Below are positions 6,720-13,096 of a stretch of 13,096 nt of DNA, one piece after another. Position numbers and translations under genes: made by a program. The notes under the pieces are model-generated. The model did not search any database and was not told the origin of the DNA. It was given only the letters and a program-made list of their open reading frames with translations. This DNA comes from Ruminococcaceae bacterium UBA866 (lineage in GTDB: Bacteria; Bacillota; Clostridia; Oscillospirales; Ruminococcaceae): positions 36,676 to 49,771 of the forward strand of contig DBGA01000088.1 in the NCBI GenBank assembly GCA_002295325.1. Reading direction: 5' to 3'. Position 1 is the first letter of the stretch; each line of letters starts with the position of its first letter.

Positions 6720-8067
6720 AACAATTGAGATTTTAAAATATGTTGCTAAAAAACTACCTATAGGATACCAAACTTTATTGACGCAGGTACAAAAAGCACA
6801 AACAGAAAAACTTTGGGAACTTGCTCAAGGCAATATCTCTCCAAAAGAACGTCAGGATAAGGTTATGGCATTTATTTCAAAGCAAATTCAAGAAGTAAGC
6901 TATGATGGATACACTCATGGTGAACTTGTTCAAAAACTGTATAACGATATCGAAGAATACTCAGTTTTAACTGAATATCTCAATGACGAAGAGGTTGAGG
7001 GTATTAACATTAACTCATGGAAAGATATACGTGTCAAGTATCACAATGGTAAGGAAATTAAGGCTCAAGGCTTTATTTCCTCCGACCATGCCATTGTGAT
7101 TATAAAAAGATTACTGCAAAACTCCAATGTTACTATTGATGATGCCGTGCCGGTTGCAGAAGCAAGCATAGGTAGTAACATTCGTATCGAGGCAGTTATG
7201 TATCCAATTGTAGATAAAGATATAGGGGTCGCCTGCTATATTAGAAAGCTTAGAGATAAGGTTTTTACAACGCAGGAATATATTGAAAAGAATTTTGCTA
7301 CTAAAAAAGTTTTAAACACAGTTCAAATTGCAATAAAACGTGGTGTTTCTGCCTTGTTAAGTGGCAAGGTCAATACCGGCAAAACTACTCTCGTTAAGCA
7401 CGCACTAGACTGTCTGCCCGATACGATGCAAATCGTCACAATTGAGACTGGAGCACGTGAAATGAATTTGGTAAAGGAAGATGAGCACGGAAATGTTTTA
7501 AATAACGTTGTACATATGTTAACTCGAGCAAGTGAAAAAAGTAGCAACAACATCACACAGGAAAAACTTGTTGTAGCAGCATTAAGGTTAAACCCTGATA
7601 TTTTATCTGTGGCAGAAATGCGTGATGTTGAAGCATATGCCGCACAAGAGGCAAGTTTAGCGGGAAATACTGTTGTGTCTACTACTCATGCAGGCAGTGT
7701 AAAACAAAGTCATAAGCGTGTTGCAGGGCTATGCAACAAGAAATACCCTGTTGATTATCATACCGCATTAACAAATGCTTGTGAAGCTTTTCCATTGGGT
7801 GTCTTTATCCATACCACAGAGGATAACGTACGTCGCATTATGAACGTATCTGAATGTTATGTTGATGGTAAAGATGAAATACACTATAACGTTTTGTGGG
7901 AATATCAAGTCGAGGAAAATGTTATAAATGCAGATGGTAGTGTTACAGTAAAAGGTGACTATGTCCAGGTTAATAATCCATCTGAAAACCTTGTTAGCAT
8001 CATGAAGATGTATGGTATCACAGCAGATGAATTGAAATCCCTGCACAAGGGAGGTATTATCGCATAA
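6709..8067 (+). CDS. cpaF: CpaF/TadA-type secretion motor ATPase
   Basis: 452 residues from a TTG start, with AAAGGA (6692-6697) at suitable distance. This is the type II/IV secretion-family hexameric ATPase that powers pilin assembly from the cytoplasm. An N-terminal region (about 1-190) carries the CpaF-like stretch LNDEEVEGININSWKDIRVK. Walker A is GKVNTGKT at 219-226. The Walker B strand is ILSVAEMRD (298-306), with Glu and Arg as in the family pattern GE-x-R. The following ASLAGNTVVSTTHAGS is the histidine box. Length is usual for CpaF. The coding sequence overlaps the ATPase gene before it by 11 bases and the tadB gene by one base (TAATG). This is one of the firmest identifications in the window. 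Confidence 0.93.
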   Translation: MNNRTIEILKYVAKKLPIGYQTLLTQVQKAQTEKLWELAQGNISPKERQDKVMAFISKQIQEVSYDGYTHGELVQKLYNDIEEYSVLTEYLNDEEVEGININSWKDIRVKYHNGKEIKAQGFISSDHAIVIIKRLLQNSNVTIDDAVPVAEASIGSNIRIEAVMYPIVDKDIGVACYIRKLRDKVFTTQEYIEKNFATKKVLNTVQIAIKRGVSALLSGKVNTGKTTLVKHALDCLPDTMQIVTIETGAREMNLVKEDEHGNVLNNVVHMLTRASEKSSNNITQEKLVVAALRLNPDILSVAEMRDVEAYAAQEASLAGNTVVSTTHAGSVKQSHKRVAGLCNKKYPVDYHTALTNACEAFPLGVFIHTTEDNVRRIMNVSECYVDGKDEIHYNVLWEYQVEENVINADGSVTVKGDYVQVNNPSENLVSIMKMYGITADELKSLHKGGIIA

Positions 8068-8981
8068 TGAAATTTTTATTTGGCATTTCTTTTATCTTAA
8101 TCGTGGTGGCTATATTAATCATTTTTAAAATTGATGTTACTACAATAAACAAAACACTTAGCTCATTAAAGCAGAATAAGTCCCTAAAAAAGCTTGCACA
8201 GCAGGATAATAAAAAAAGCAAGATAGGAGTTTTTTATAAGAATATATTAATTGCCTTGACTGCGATGGGACAGATGAACAATCTTTATTATATTTTTCTC
8301 TTCAGCTTTTTGCTAATAATTTTAGGTGTATTTTCAGGTATTACCTTTGGAAATGTTTATCTTGCAATCGTGTTGGGAATTGCACTTTCCCTACTGCCAT
8401 TTATCTATGTTCGTATGCAATATATCGAATACAAAACTCTAATTTTAGACGAAATGGAAACAGGGCTATCTGTAATTACATCAAGCATTGAACGTTCTGA
8501 AAACATTGAGGAATCGTTTATAGAGAACATTGAAAATATAAACAAACCACTGCAAACTGTCTTTCGTCAGTTTTTGTACGCCATTCAGCATAACGTGCCA
8601 ATGGATGTGGCAATTGACGAAATGAAGGATAAGATTAACCAATCTGTATTTATTGATTGGTGTGATAATTTAAAAAGGTGTAGTAAGGATAGGTCTTTAA
8701 AAACTTCCTTGCGACCTATTGTAGACCGCATTACTGATATAAAGATTGCATCAGCTGAAGCTAAAAATATTCTATTTGAAGCGAGTGGTGAGTTCAGAGC
8801 AGTTTCACTAATATCAGTTGTTTTTATGATACTTACCTACTGGGTTTTACCTGCTGCTTTCAATTCTTTCGGGTTGAATTTTGATGCAAGCTTTACAGAT
8901 ATACTTATGGCAATAGATATATTTATGCTGTTTTTCTTCTCTCTTCGGACGTTCTTGTTAACCAAAGATATTAATTTTTAA
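8067..8981 (+). CDS. tadB: TadB-like membrane platform protein (type II secretion F domain)
   Basis: 304 residues. An N-terminal membrane span is followed by a basic cytoplasmic stretch (KQNKSLKKLAQQDNKKSK). Two spans at about 73-115 come next, then a cytoplasmic helical domain of T2SSF type (about 125-235, with LDEMETGLSVITSSIERSEN and a conserved-looking amphipathic pattern). Two C-terminal spans complete it. That is the usual TadB layout. With TadC it forms the inner-membrane platform that the CpaF ATPase drives. The start ATG shares its A with the stop of cpaF, so translation is coupled. No motif distinguishes TadB from TadC firmly; the assignment rests on being the first of the pair. Confidence 0.85.
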   Translation: MKFLFGISFILIVVAILIIFKIDVTTINKTLSSLKQNKSLKKLAQQDNKKSKIGVFYKNILIALTAMGQMNNLYYIFLFSFLLIILGVFSGITFGNVYLAIVLGIALSLLPFIYVRMQYIEYKTLILDEMETGLSVITSSIERSENIEESFIENIENINKPLQTVFRQFLYAIQHNVPMDVAIDEMKDKINQSVFIDWCDNLKRCSKDRSLKTSLRPIVDRITDIKIASAEAKNILFEASGEFRAVSLISVVFMILTYWVLPAAFNSFGLNFDASFTDILMAIDIFMLFFFSLRTFLLTKDINF

Positions 8982-8986
8982 GGAGG
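8981..8986 (+). promoter_or_regulatory. AGGAGG ribosome site driving a TTG start
   Basis: A full AGGAGG begins on the last base of the tadB stop codon and lies 6 nt before the TTG at 8993. No ATG in this frame is near, so the TTG start is well supported. Confidence 0.75.
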
Positions 8987-8992
8987 ATTTAT

Positions 8993-9847
8993 TTGATTTA
9001 TTTCTTTATAAGTGCCATTTTTATAACCATTGCACTCTATGTTATCCTTGCAATATTATTTAAGTTACCGAGTTTTAAAGTATCTTTTAATATTGCAAAG
9101 CATGTAAAAGCAAGTGAAGTGAAAAAGAATCCATTTGAGTTCCTCGCTACCTTGTCTAAACCTCTATCAAAATATGTTACACTAAGTCTATCTAAACAAC
9201 TGAAGCTTGAAGGATTGCTTACAAGCTCAGGCAGTGCTGAAACACCTAACCAGTATGTTGCACGTTTGATATTCACATTTACTTTTATTTGTATTTTTGC
9301 TGTTCCCCTGTCCTTTATATCTCCATGGCTAATATTAATTCCACTAGTAGCTGCTATTATAACCGTTGTCATAATAGACAGCGAGATGAAAGATAAGTCA
9401 CAAAAGGTTCAGGAATTAATTGAAGACGAAGTTCCCCGATTTATTGAAAGTTTTTCACATTCTATAAGGACTAATCGCAATGTCATTAATATTTTTGATA
9501 CCTACACGCTAAATTATGATACATATTTTAGCAACGAACTTAAAAAGACGGTTGCAGATATGCGTACAGGCTCACAGGAAATTGCTTTACAGCGTTTTGA
9601 GTTACGCATGAACAATTCAATGCTCTCCCAACTCGTTCGTGGTATCCTTGCCACAATGCGTGGTGAGGACATGACAATCCATTTTGATGAACTTGTGCAT
9701 AAGATGTCAGCTATGCGCAAACAACGACTAACTGCACAGGCTTTAAAAATCAAGCCTAAAATATCAGCCTTGTCGCTTATTCGTGCAATGTGGTCGATTG
9801 GAGTGCTACTGGTAGTCGCTATGGTTGGTATATTGTCGCAATATTAA
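8993..9847 (+). CDS. tadC: TadC-like membrane platform protein (type II secretion F domain)
   Basis: 284 residues from TTG at 8993. Membrane spans are at about 3-24, 92-108 and 111-127 and near the C-terminus (about 264-281). Between them is a cytoplasmic domain, EDEVPRFIESFSHSIRTN through RGEDMTIHFDELVHKMSAMRKQ, with the F-domain helix pattern. The last segment, ALKIKPKISALSLIRAMWSI, leads into the final helix. This is the second of the two Tad platform proteins, working with TadB under the CpaF motor. It follows tadB by 11 nt. The N-terminal cytoplasmic part is short and basic. An alternative name is simply a type II secretion F family protein. Confidence 0.82.
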   Translation: MIYFFISAIFITIALYVILAILFKLPSFKVSFNIAKHVKASEVKKNPFEFLATLSKPLSKYVTLSLSKQLKLEGLLTSSGSAETPNQYVARLIFTFTFICIFAVPLSFISPWLILIPLVAAIITVVIIDSEMKDKSQKVQELIEDEVPRFIESFSHSIRTNRNVINIFDTYTLNYDTYFSNELKKTVADMRTGSQEIALQRFELRMNNSMLSQLVRGILATMRGEDMTIHFDELVHKMSAMRKQRLTAQALKIKPKISALSLIRAMWSIGVLLVVAMVGILSQY

Positions 9848-9866
9848 AAAGGAAGTGGTGAGTTTC

Positions 9867-10283
9867 TTGATAACTATCTTGAAAGATAAAAAAGGTTTGA
9901 GCACAAGCTTTTCTATGCTTGGAACAGTACTCATCTGCTGTATTCTGTTTTCCTGCATAATTGGAGTGCTCGCTCAAGTGCACAAGATTAATGTGCTAAA
10001 TAATTTTGCACAAGAAATGGTTTCTAAGGCAAGTGAAGTCGGAAAATGTACCGGTGTTGAGATTGAAAAGCGGTACCTTGAATTAGTTGATACTACCGGA
10101 ATTAAACCCAACTATATCTTTATTGCAGATTATTACAACAGTGCAAAAAAACTTGTTCAATATGGCGAACCCATAACGGTTGAGTTAAGTTTTGACAGCA
10201 AATTAATAGGCTTTGGCAACTACTATATCCCCCAAACACTAACTACTAAAAGCACAGAGCAATCTATGCAGTATTGGAAGTAG
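9867..10283 (+). CDS. TadE-like pseudopilin, resembling DUF4320
   Basis: 138 residues from the TTG at 9867. The frame is open to a TTG at 9825 inside tadC and includes GTG codons at 9855 and 9858, so the start is uncertain. GGTGAG (9857-9862) just upstream favours 9867. KDKKGLSTSFSML is followed by a hydrophobic helix (about 17-36) and an ordered extracytoplasmic domain ending in MQYWK. The Gly-x4/5-polar residue followed by a helix is like a pseudopilin, although the usual Glu is replaced here by Ser/Thr residues. The pattern NNFAQEMVSKASEVGK...TGIKP and the terminal YWK match my recollection of clostridial DUF4320 proteins encoded in Tad loci. Likely a minor pilin, inserted through the TadB/TadC platform. 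Confidence 0.75.
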   Translation: MITILKDKKGLSTSFSMLGTVLICCILFSCIIGVLAQVHKINVLNNFAQEMVSKASEVGKCTGVEIEKRYLELVDTTGIKPNYIFIADYYNSAKKLVQYGEPITVELSFDSKLIGFGNYYIPQTLTTKSTEQSMQYWK

Positions 10284-10291
10284 GTGTAGTA

Positions 10292-10756
10292 ATGAAGTTA
10301 TCCGATAATCAAGGAAGTGGGATAATGGCTGCTTTATTGATGGTGTTAATAGTATCCCTGCTCTCATTCCCTATCTTTGTATTTGGGCAAGCTGCAGCAC
10401 AAATATCGCACGTGAAGAGCATTAGTCAAAACACTTTAGATGCTTATACAATTAAGACCGGCAAGGAAGCTGTAGGTTCAATAAAGAGTGGGCATGATTA
10501 TGTAGGACTAATGAATGATAAGGTTTTCACTAATGATTTTGATAACCAACTTGGTACTGCTACCAGGTTCAAAGCTTATAACTCAAGCGGGCAAAGAGTT
10601 TTTGCAATAAAGGATATGGACGTGCGTTTTATCGCTGATAAGACGCTAAAGTCCCATGTAACATACACTCTTGAATATCAGTTTTATTTTATGTCGCAAC
10701 CCCTATTTTCCAAGGATATAGAAATTAAACTTGAAAGTAGATACAACTTGAAGTAA
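10292..10756 (+). CDS. Second pseudopilin-like single-span protein
   Basis: 154 residues from ATG 10292; a TTG at 10274 in the same frame would add six residues, but AGGTG at 10282-10286 supports the ATG. NQGSGIMAALLMVLIVSLL is a short polar leader followed by a hydrophobic helix (about 11-31). Next comes an amphipathic helix (QAAAQISHVKSISQNTLDAY) and a beta-rich C-terminal domain with VTYTLEYQFYF. This is the layout of TadE/TadF-like or minor pilin proteins. It lies 8 nt after the DUF4320-like gene and shares its size and topology. I do not recognise a specific family. Confidence 0.68.
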   Translation: MKLSDNQGSGIMAALLMVLIVSLLSFPIFVFGQAAAQISHVKSISQNTLDAYTIKTGKEAVGSIKSGHDYVGLMNDKVFTNDFDNQLGTATRFKAYNSSGQRVFAIKDMDVRFIADKTLKSHVTYTLEYQFYFMSQPLFSKDIEIKLESRYNLK

Positions 10757-10771
10757 AGGAGAAATTATATC

Positions 10772-10984
10772 ATGCCAAGAAAAAGAACTAGAGAAAATTA
10801 CCCTAATCAATTAATAAACGCATATGGTAAAATTCGTCCCGACATTATAGATTGGATTTCTGAAAATCATTGGAACTTTAAGCTACCAAGAACCACACTG
10901 GTTGGACGAATGATAACATTTGCTTATGAAAACAAGCAGGCATTCATAGAATACCTTGAGAACGATAATCAGACCAAAAGTTAA
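10772..10984 (+). CDS. Small basic protein of unknown function, last gene of the operon
   Basis: 70 residues, starting MPRKRTRENYP. AAAGGAG (10755-10761) lies 10 nt before the ATG and overlaps the stop of the previous gene. It has no membrane segment. The N-terminus is basic; the centre (IIDWISENHWNFKLPRTTLVGRMITFAYENKQ) looks like two or three short helices. A DNA-binding or ribbon-helix-helix-like fold is conceivable but not shown. As the last gene before a strong hairpin it could be a small regulator or a chaperone-like partner. I do not recognise it. Confidence 0.65.
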   Translation: MPRKRTRENYPNQLINAYGKIRPDIIDWISENHWNFKLPRTTLVGRMITFAYENKQAFIEYLENDNQTKS

Positions 10985-10995
10985 GCTATAAGCGA

Positions 10996-11036
10996 AAAGT
11001 AGCAGTTGCATTAAATATCAATGCAACTGCTACTTT
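10996..11036 (+). terminator. 17-bp perfect hairpin, probable terminator or attenuator
   Basis: AAAGTAGCAGTTGCATT (10996-11012) and its exact reverse complement (11020-11036) flank the 7-nt loop AAATATC. The following AATTTTAATT is T-rich but interrupted. It closes the Tad operon, yet the ribosome site of the next gene begins only 10 nt later. It therefore may act as a partial terminator or an RNA-processing site between the two. Confidence 0.75.
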
Positions 11037-11046
11037 AATTTTAATT

Positions 11047-11052
11047 GAGAGG
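11047..11052 (+). promoter_or_regulatory. Ribosome site choosing ATG 11062 over ATG 11053
   Basis: GAGAGG is immediately adjacent to ATG 11053 (no spacer) but 9 nt from ATG 11062, so the second methionine is the more likely start. Confidence 0.6.
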
Positions 11053-11061
11053 ATGTTTAAA

Positions 11062-11730
11062 ATGCTTGGTTTTGTAAAAGTCAGCAATAGTATATTTGAC
11101 TATAACCTATCCCCTAAAGCTCTATTTGTATATACCTATCTATCTTCACGTGTGAGTTGTTTACAGACAACTTCTGTTAAGTATGACACAATATCAAAGG
11201 CTTGCAATATGGACGTAAAAACGATACGCTCAGCGGTTGCAGAACTTGAGATGCACAAGCTTGTTGCCAAGCAAAATCGTTATAACTGTAGAGGATATCT
11301 TGCAAATAGATATTATATTACCAATCTTATCAAAGGCAACAAAAGTTGGTTTAAGGTTGACAGAGAAATATTTAAAACCAACATCAAAGCAACTAATTTT
11401 ATGGTGTATTGCTTTATCGTGTGTAAGATGTCTGAAAATGATAAGCAAGCGTTTCCTAGCCTATCAGCGATTTGTGCCGGCACAGGTATCAGCCGTGGAC
11501 GTGTATCTAAGGCTATACAACACCTAAGAACATTTACTTATCTTAATCGCATTAAGCGCCATTACAGACGCACAAGAGCTTACAGACACAATAGGTATAT
11601 CCATTTCATCTGTAACGTAAAAAAGGACAAAAGAAAAGCACGTACTTTGCCGGTACGCACTAATCAAAATCAACTTATATGTATCATAAACCCTTTTCAA
11701 GAAAAATGCAATAGGTTTTTGAGAATTTGA
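11062..11730 (+). CDS. Winged-helix/HTH protein with two HTH-like units; possible replication initiator or regulator
   Basis: 222 residues from ATG 11062. The first unit (about 10-72: LSPKALFVYTYLSSR, then TISKACNMDVKTIRSAVAEL, then HKLVAKQNRY) is a winged helix of GntR/replication-initiator type. A second unit (about 110-168: ATNFMVYCFIVCKM, then SAICAGTGISRGRVSKAIQHL, then YLNRIKRHYRR) repeats the pattern, suggesting internal duplication. The tail is very basic and ends in a cysteine/aromatic stretch. Tandem winged helices are typical of plasmid Rep proteins and also of phage or ICE regulators. No iterons or origin were seen nearby, so replication function is only a possibility. There is no room for a promoter after the hairpin at 10996, so expression may come by read-through from the Tad operon or from within the preceding gene. 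Confidence 0.7.
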   Translation: MLGFVKVSNSIFDYNLSPKALFVYTYLSSRVSCLQTTSVKYDTISKACNMDVKTIRSAVAELEMHKLVAKQNRYNCRGYLANRYYITNLIKGNKSWFKVDREIFKTNIKATNFMVYCFIVCKMSENDKQAFPSLSAICAGTGISRGRVSKAIQHLRTFTYLNRIKRHYRRTRAYRHNRYIHFICNVKKDKRKARTLPVRTNQNQLICIINPFQEKCNRFLRI

Positions 11731-11877
11731 GGTAGTACTCATTTTCCCAAACAGGTATTATACCCACATAGTTTACTAATAAAAAAGAACAATATACAGT
11801 TATACTTAATTACATAGTACTATAAACACGCATTTTTATTTGCAAGAAAACGCTAAAAAGATACAAATCGAAAAAGT
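11731..11877. other. Noncoding AT-rich spacer after the winged-helix gene
   Basis: No reading frame of note. It holds the short palindromes GGTATTATACC (11754-11764) and ATAGTACTAT (11814-11823). A weak candidate promoter is present (TTGCAA at 11840, TACAAA at 11862, 16-nt spacer), which could serve the small frame downstream. No clear terminator for the winged-helix gene was found. Confidence 0.35.
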
Positions 11878-11894
11878 AAAGGAGTGTAAATATC

Positions 11895-12074
11895 ACGAAC
11901 ACAATTAAAAAGCTTGACATTATCTTAAGCAATATAGCGTCAAATAAGCAAGCACTTTGTCTTACAAACGACTTAGTTAACAGCCAATTAAGTCATAGTA
12001 CTCAACACACTGATAGGGAAATCCTCGAAACAATTTCTGAAATCTTACGATATTCATTAGAAAAATATGTATGA
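11895..12074 (+). CDS. Cryptic 59-codon frame with strong ribosome site but no ATG/GTG/TTG start
   Basis: AAAGGAG at 11878-11884 is followed, after 7 and 10 nt, by ATC (11892) and ACG (11895). The frame then runs to TGA at 12072-12074 and encodes xNTIKKLDIILSNIASNKQ, continuing to ISEILRYSLEKYV. It has no ATG, GTG, TTG or CTG codon anywhere. The product looks like a soluble, helical, charged small protein and its codon use is like the neighbours. Either ACG/ATC serves as a rare start, or a former ATG was lost by a single change (ATG to ACG), making this a newly silenced gene. I do not recognise the protein family. Confidence 0.42.
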   Translation, partial: TNTIKKLDIILSNIASNKQALCLTNDLVNSQLSHSTQHTDREILETISEILRYSLEKYV

Positions 12075-12246
12075 TTATCTAAGAATGATTCACAAAGAAT
12101 GTATGTTCACTAACTGCTGCCTATAATACTTACTGGGCCGCAGTTGGAATAAATTAAGAAAGCAGGTGTTTCTTCAGAAAAATGAATGCACACAACACCA
12201 TATTATGTTTGGACTAATATCTCATCTCTATTTATTACAATGTTTA
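12075..12246. other. Spacer between the cryptic frame and the convergent sensor gene
   Basis: No supported gene. An imperfect hairpin (12112-12145) pairs AACTGC with GCAGTT and GCC with GGC around one mismatch. It has no T-run, but lies where convergent transcripts would end. A 13-codon frame at 12085-12126 has no ribosome site. Confidence 0.3.
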
Positions 12247-13096
12247 TTATATCGCTGTAATAGTAATATTGCGATTATCATTATATAGTAAAATTTCATC
12301 TGCTCTACAACTTTTTATACTATATTGATTCTTATTATCCCAAATTATGGAGATACACTTGCTATAACAATATTCTTCAGGTTCAAATTCCTCGATTAAT
12401 AGGCTGGCTTTACACTCTTTTAGTGTCTCAAACGTGTCTGCAAATCCATTACCAGTACCATTTATAGTTACTCCTCGCTCACCTAATCTAACAAGGGTTT
12501 CTAAATTAAAATCTATTCCACTATCGTAAAATTCGATTTGATAAATATTTTGATTTGTTAAGCCCATTACTATCATTAGATTTTTATAGTATCCATTCAT
12601 ACTTTCAATTGCATTAAAAGCATTTCTAATATGGTCTCCTATTAATCTTTGTAATTGTGTTTGACTTATAATACTATCCTCGACAATATATCTAATTTGA
12701 TTCCTTACTATAATAGCAAAGCCAATATTTTTAGTAACCGCTTCTCTTAAATAATTTTGGAGTTGACTATCCAATAATTTTAAACCAGTTGAAGGCAACT
12801 CTTTGTTTGCAAGTACAATTTTTTGAGTATCTGTAAGTTGGTCTTCATTCAAACGATTCATCTCCTTTAAAGCTAAACTGAGCTCTTCTGAAAATTCTCC
12901 AGAATTTTGTTGTAGAAATTCTAAGTGCCTGTTTATCGAAGGTATAATTTCCCTTGAGCGATGTATTTCACGTGAAAGCTCTTTATTTATTTCCTGTAAT
13001 TTAACATTCTCTTTATGAATGCATAATTTTTCAAATAACCACACAATAATAGAAACAATGCACAGAACAAAAAACAAAAGAAGATACCAATGTTTT
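12247..13096 (-). CDS. GHKL-type sensor/ATP-binding protein, N-terminus beyond the window
   Basis: The frame stays open to the right edge (KHWYLLL before the TTG at 13077), so the sensory membrane part lies outside the window and the TTG is probably internal. Visible: a final membrane helix (LFFVLCIVSIIVWLF), a coiled-coil linker (KLQEINKELSREIHRSREI), and a GHKL ATP-binding domain. In that domain the N-box is LQRLIGDHIRNAFNAIE and a D-box is FYDSGIDF. The glycine-rich motif is GTGNGF, followed by ADTFETLKECKASLLIEE and a YSKCISIIWDNKNQY strand. The clear His-Asp phosphoacceptor motif of AgrC kinases is not evident. It resembles clostridial GHKL proteins I recall only by general pattern. It may sense a peptide or surface signal. 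It is transcribed convergently to the rest, so it is probably a separate unit. Confidence 0.75.
   Translation of the reverse strand, partial: KHWYLLLFFVLCIVSIIVWLFEKLCIHKENVKLQEINKELSREIHRSREIIPSINRHLEFLQQNSGEFSEELSLALKEMNRLNEDQLTDTQKIVLANKELPSTGLKLLDSQLQNYLREAVTKNIGFAIIVRNQIRYIVEDSIISQTQLQRLIGDHIRNAFNAIESMNGYYKNLMIVMGLTNQNIYQIEFYDSGIDFNLETLVRLGERGVTINGTGNGFADTFETLKECKASLLIEEFEPEEYCYSKCISIIWDNKNQYSIKSCRADEILLYNDNRNITITAI

Noticed and set aside
9825..9866. TTG 9825 as the start of the TadE-like gene
   Set aside because: It lies inside tadC and would add 14 residues of polar and basic sequence, and the better ribosome site is just before 9867.
10950..10990. A promoter at the end of the 70-residue gene for the winged-helix gene
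   Set aside because: TTGAGA is present but no -10 element with acceptable spacing was found.
11733..12002. Three copies of TAGTACT (11733, 11815, 11996) as regulator or replication iterons
   Set aside because: Spacing is irregular (82 and 181 bp), the motif is short and AT-rich, and one copy lies in the small frame; chance is likely.
12085..12126. A 13-residue peptide with three cysteines, considered as a signal peptide for the nearby sensor
   Set aside because: No ribosome site, no leader or export motif, opposite strand to the sensor, and no AgrB in view.
12112..12145. Imperfect hairpin as a bidirectional terminator
   Set aside because: One mismatch in the stem and no T-run on either strand; kept only as a note in the spacer description.

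Overview
The window is AT-rich and uses the standard bacterial code. It carries a compact Tad/Flp-type (type IVc pilus-like) secretion locus of the kind found in Clostridia (Firmicutes). Support for a monoderm, low-GC Firmicute is the AG-rich Shine-Dalgarno sites, frequent TTG starts, no secretin (CpaC/RcpA) or other outer-membrane gene, and small proteins resembling the clostridial families DUF6133 and DUF4320. I cannot name the species.

Layout. Positions 1-2220 hold the 3' part of a large exported-type protein whose start lies before the window. It has a proline linker, a cysteine-knuckle module and Ig/CARDB-like C-terminal segments. Positions 2234-4648 encode an 804-residue exported or membrane-anchored protein: N-terminal hydrophobic segment, BspA-like leucine-rich segment, five Big_3-like Ig repeats with an exact 240-bp period, and a C-terminal run of DnaJ-type CxxCxGxG motifs. 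From 4664 to 10756 lies the machine: a pilin-like small membrane protein, prepilin peptidase (TadV/CpaA), CpaB, a TadZ/CpaE-like ATPase, the CpaF/TadA motor ATPase, TadB, TadC, a DUF4320/TadE-like pseudopilin and a second pseudopilin-like protein. A 70-residue basic protein of unknown function (10772-10984) closes the block. Gaps are short (0-19 nt), several genes overlap, and all read in the plus direction, so one long operon is likely.

A 17-bp perfect hairpin (10996-11036) follows. Next comes a protein with two winged-helix/HTH-like units (11062-11730) that could be a replication initiator or transcription factor. Then there is a roughly 0.5-kb stretch without a conventional gene. It hides a 59-codon reading frame with a strong ribosome site but no standard start codon (11895-12074). 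At the right edge, on the minus strand and convergent, is the C-terminal part of a GHKL-type sensor protein (12247 to window end).

Working together: the peptidase would process the pilin-like proteins, CpaF would power assembly through the TadB/TadC membrane platform, TadZ would position the machine, and CpaB would act as an extracytoplasmic assembly factor. The two large cysteine-rich proteins at the head of the operon are the likely surface cargo, tip or adhesin components. They are the least explained and most interesting part of the window.
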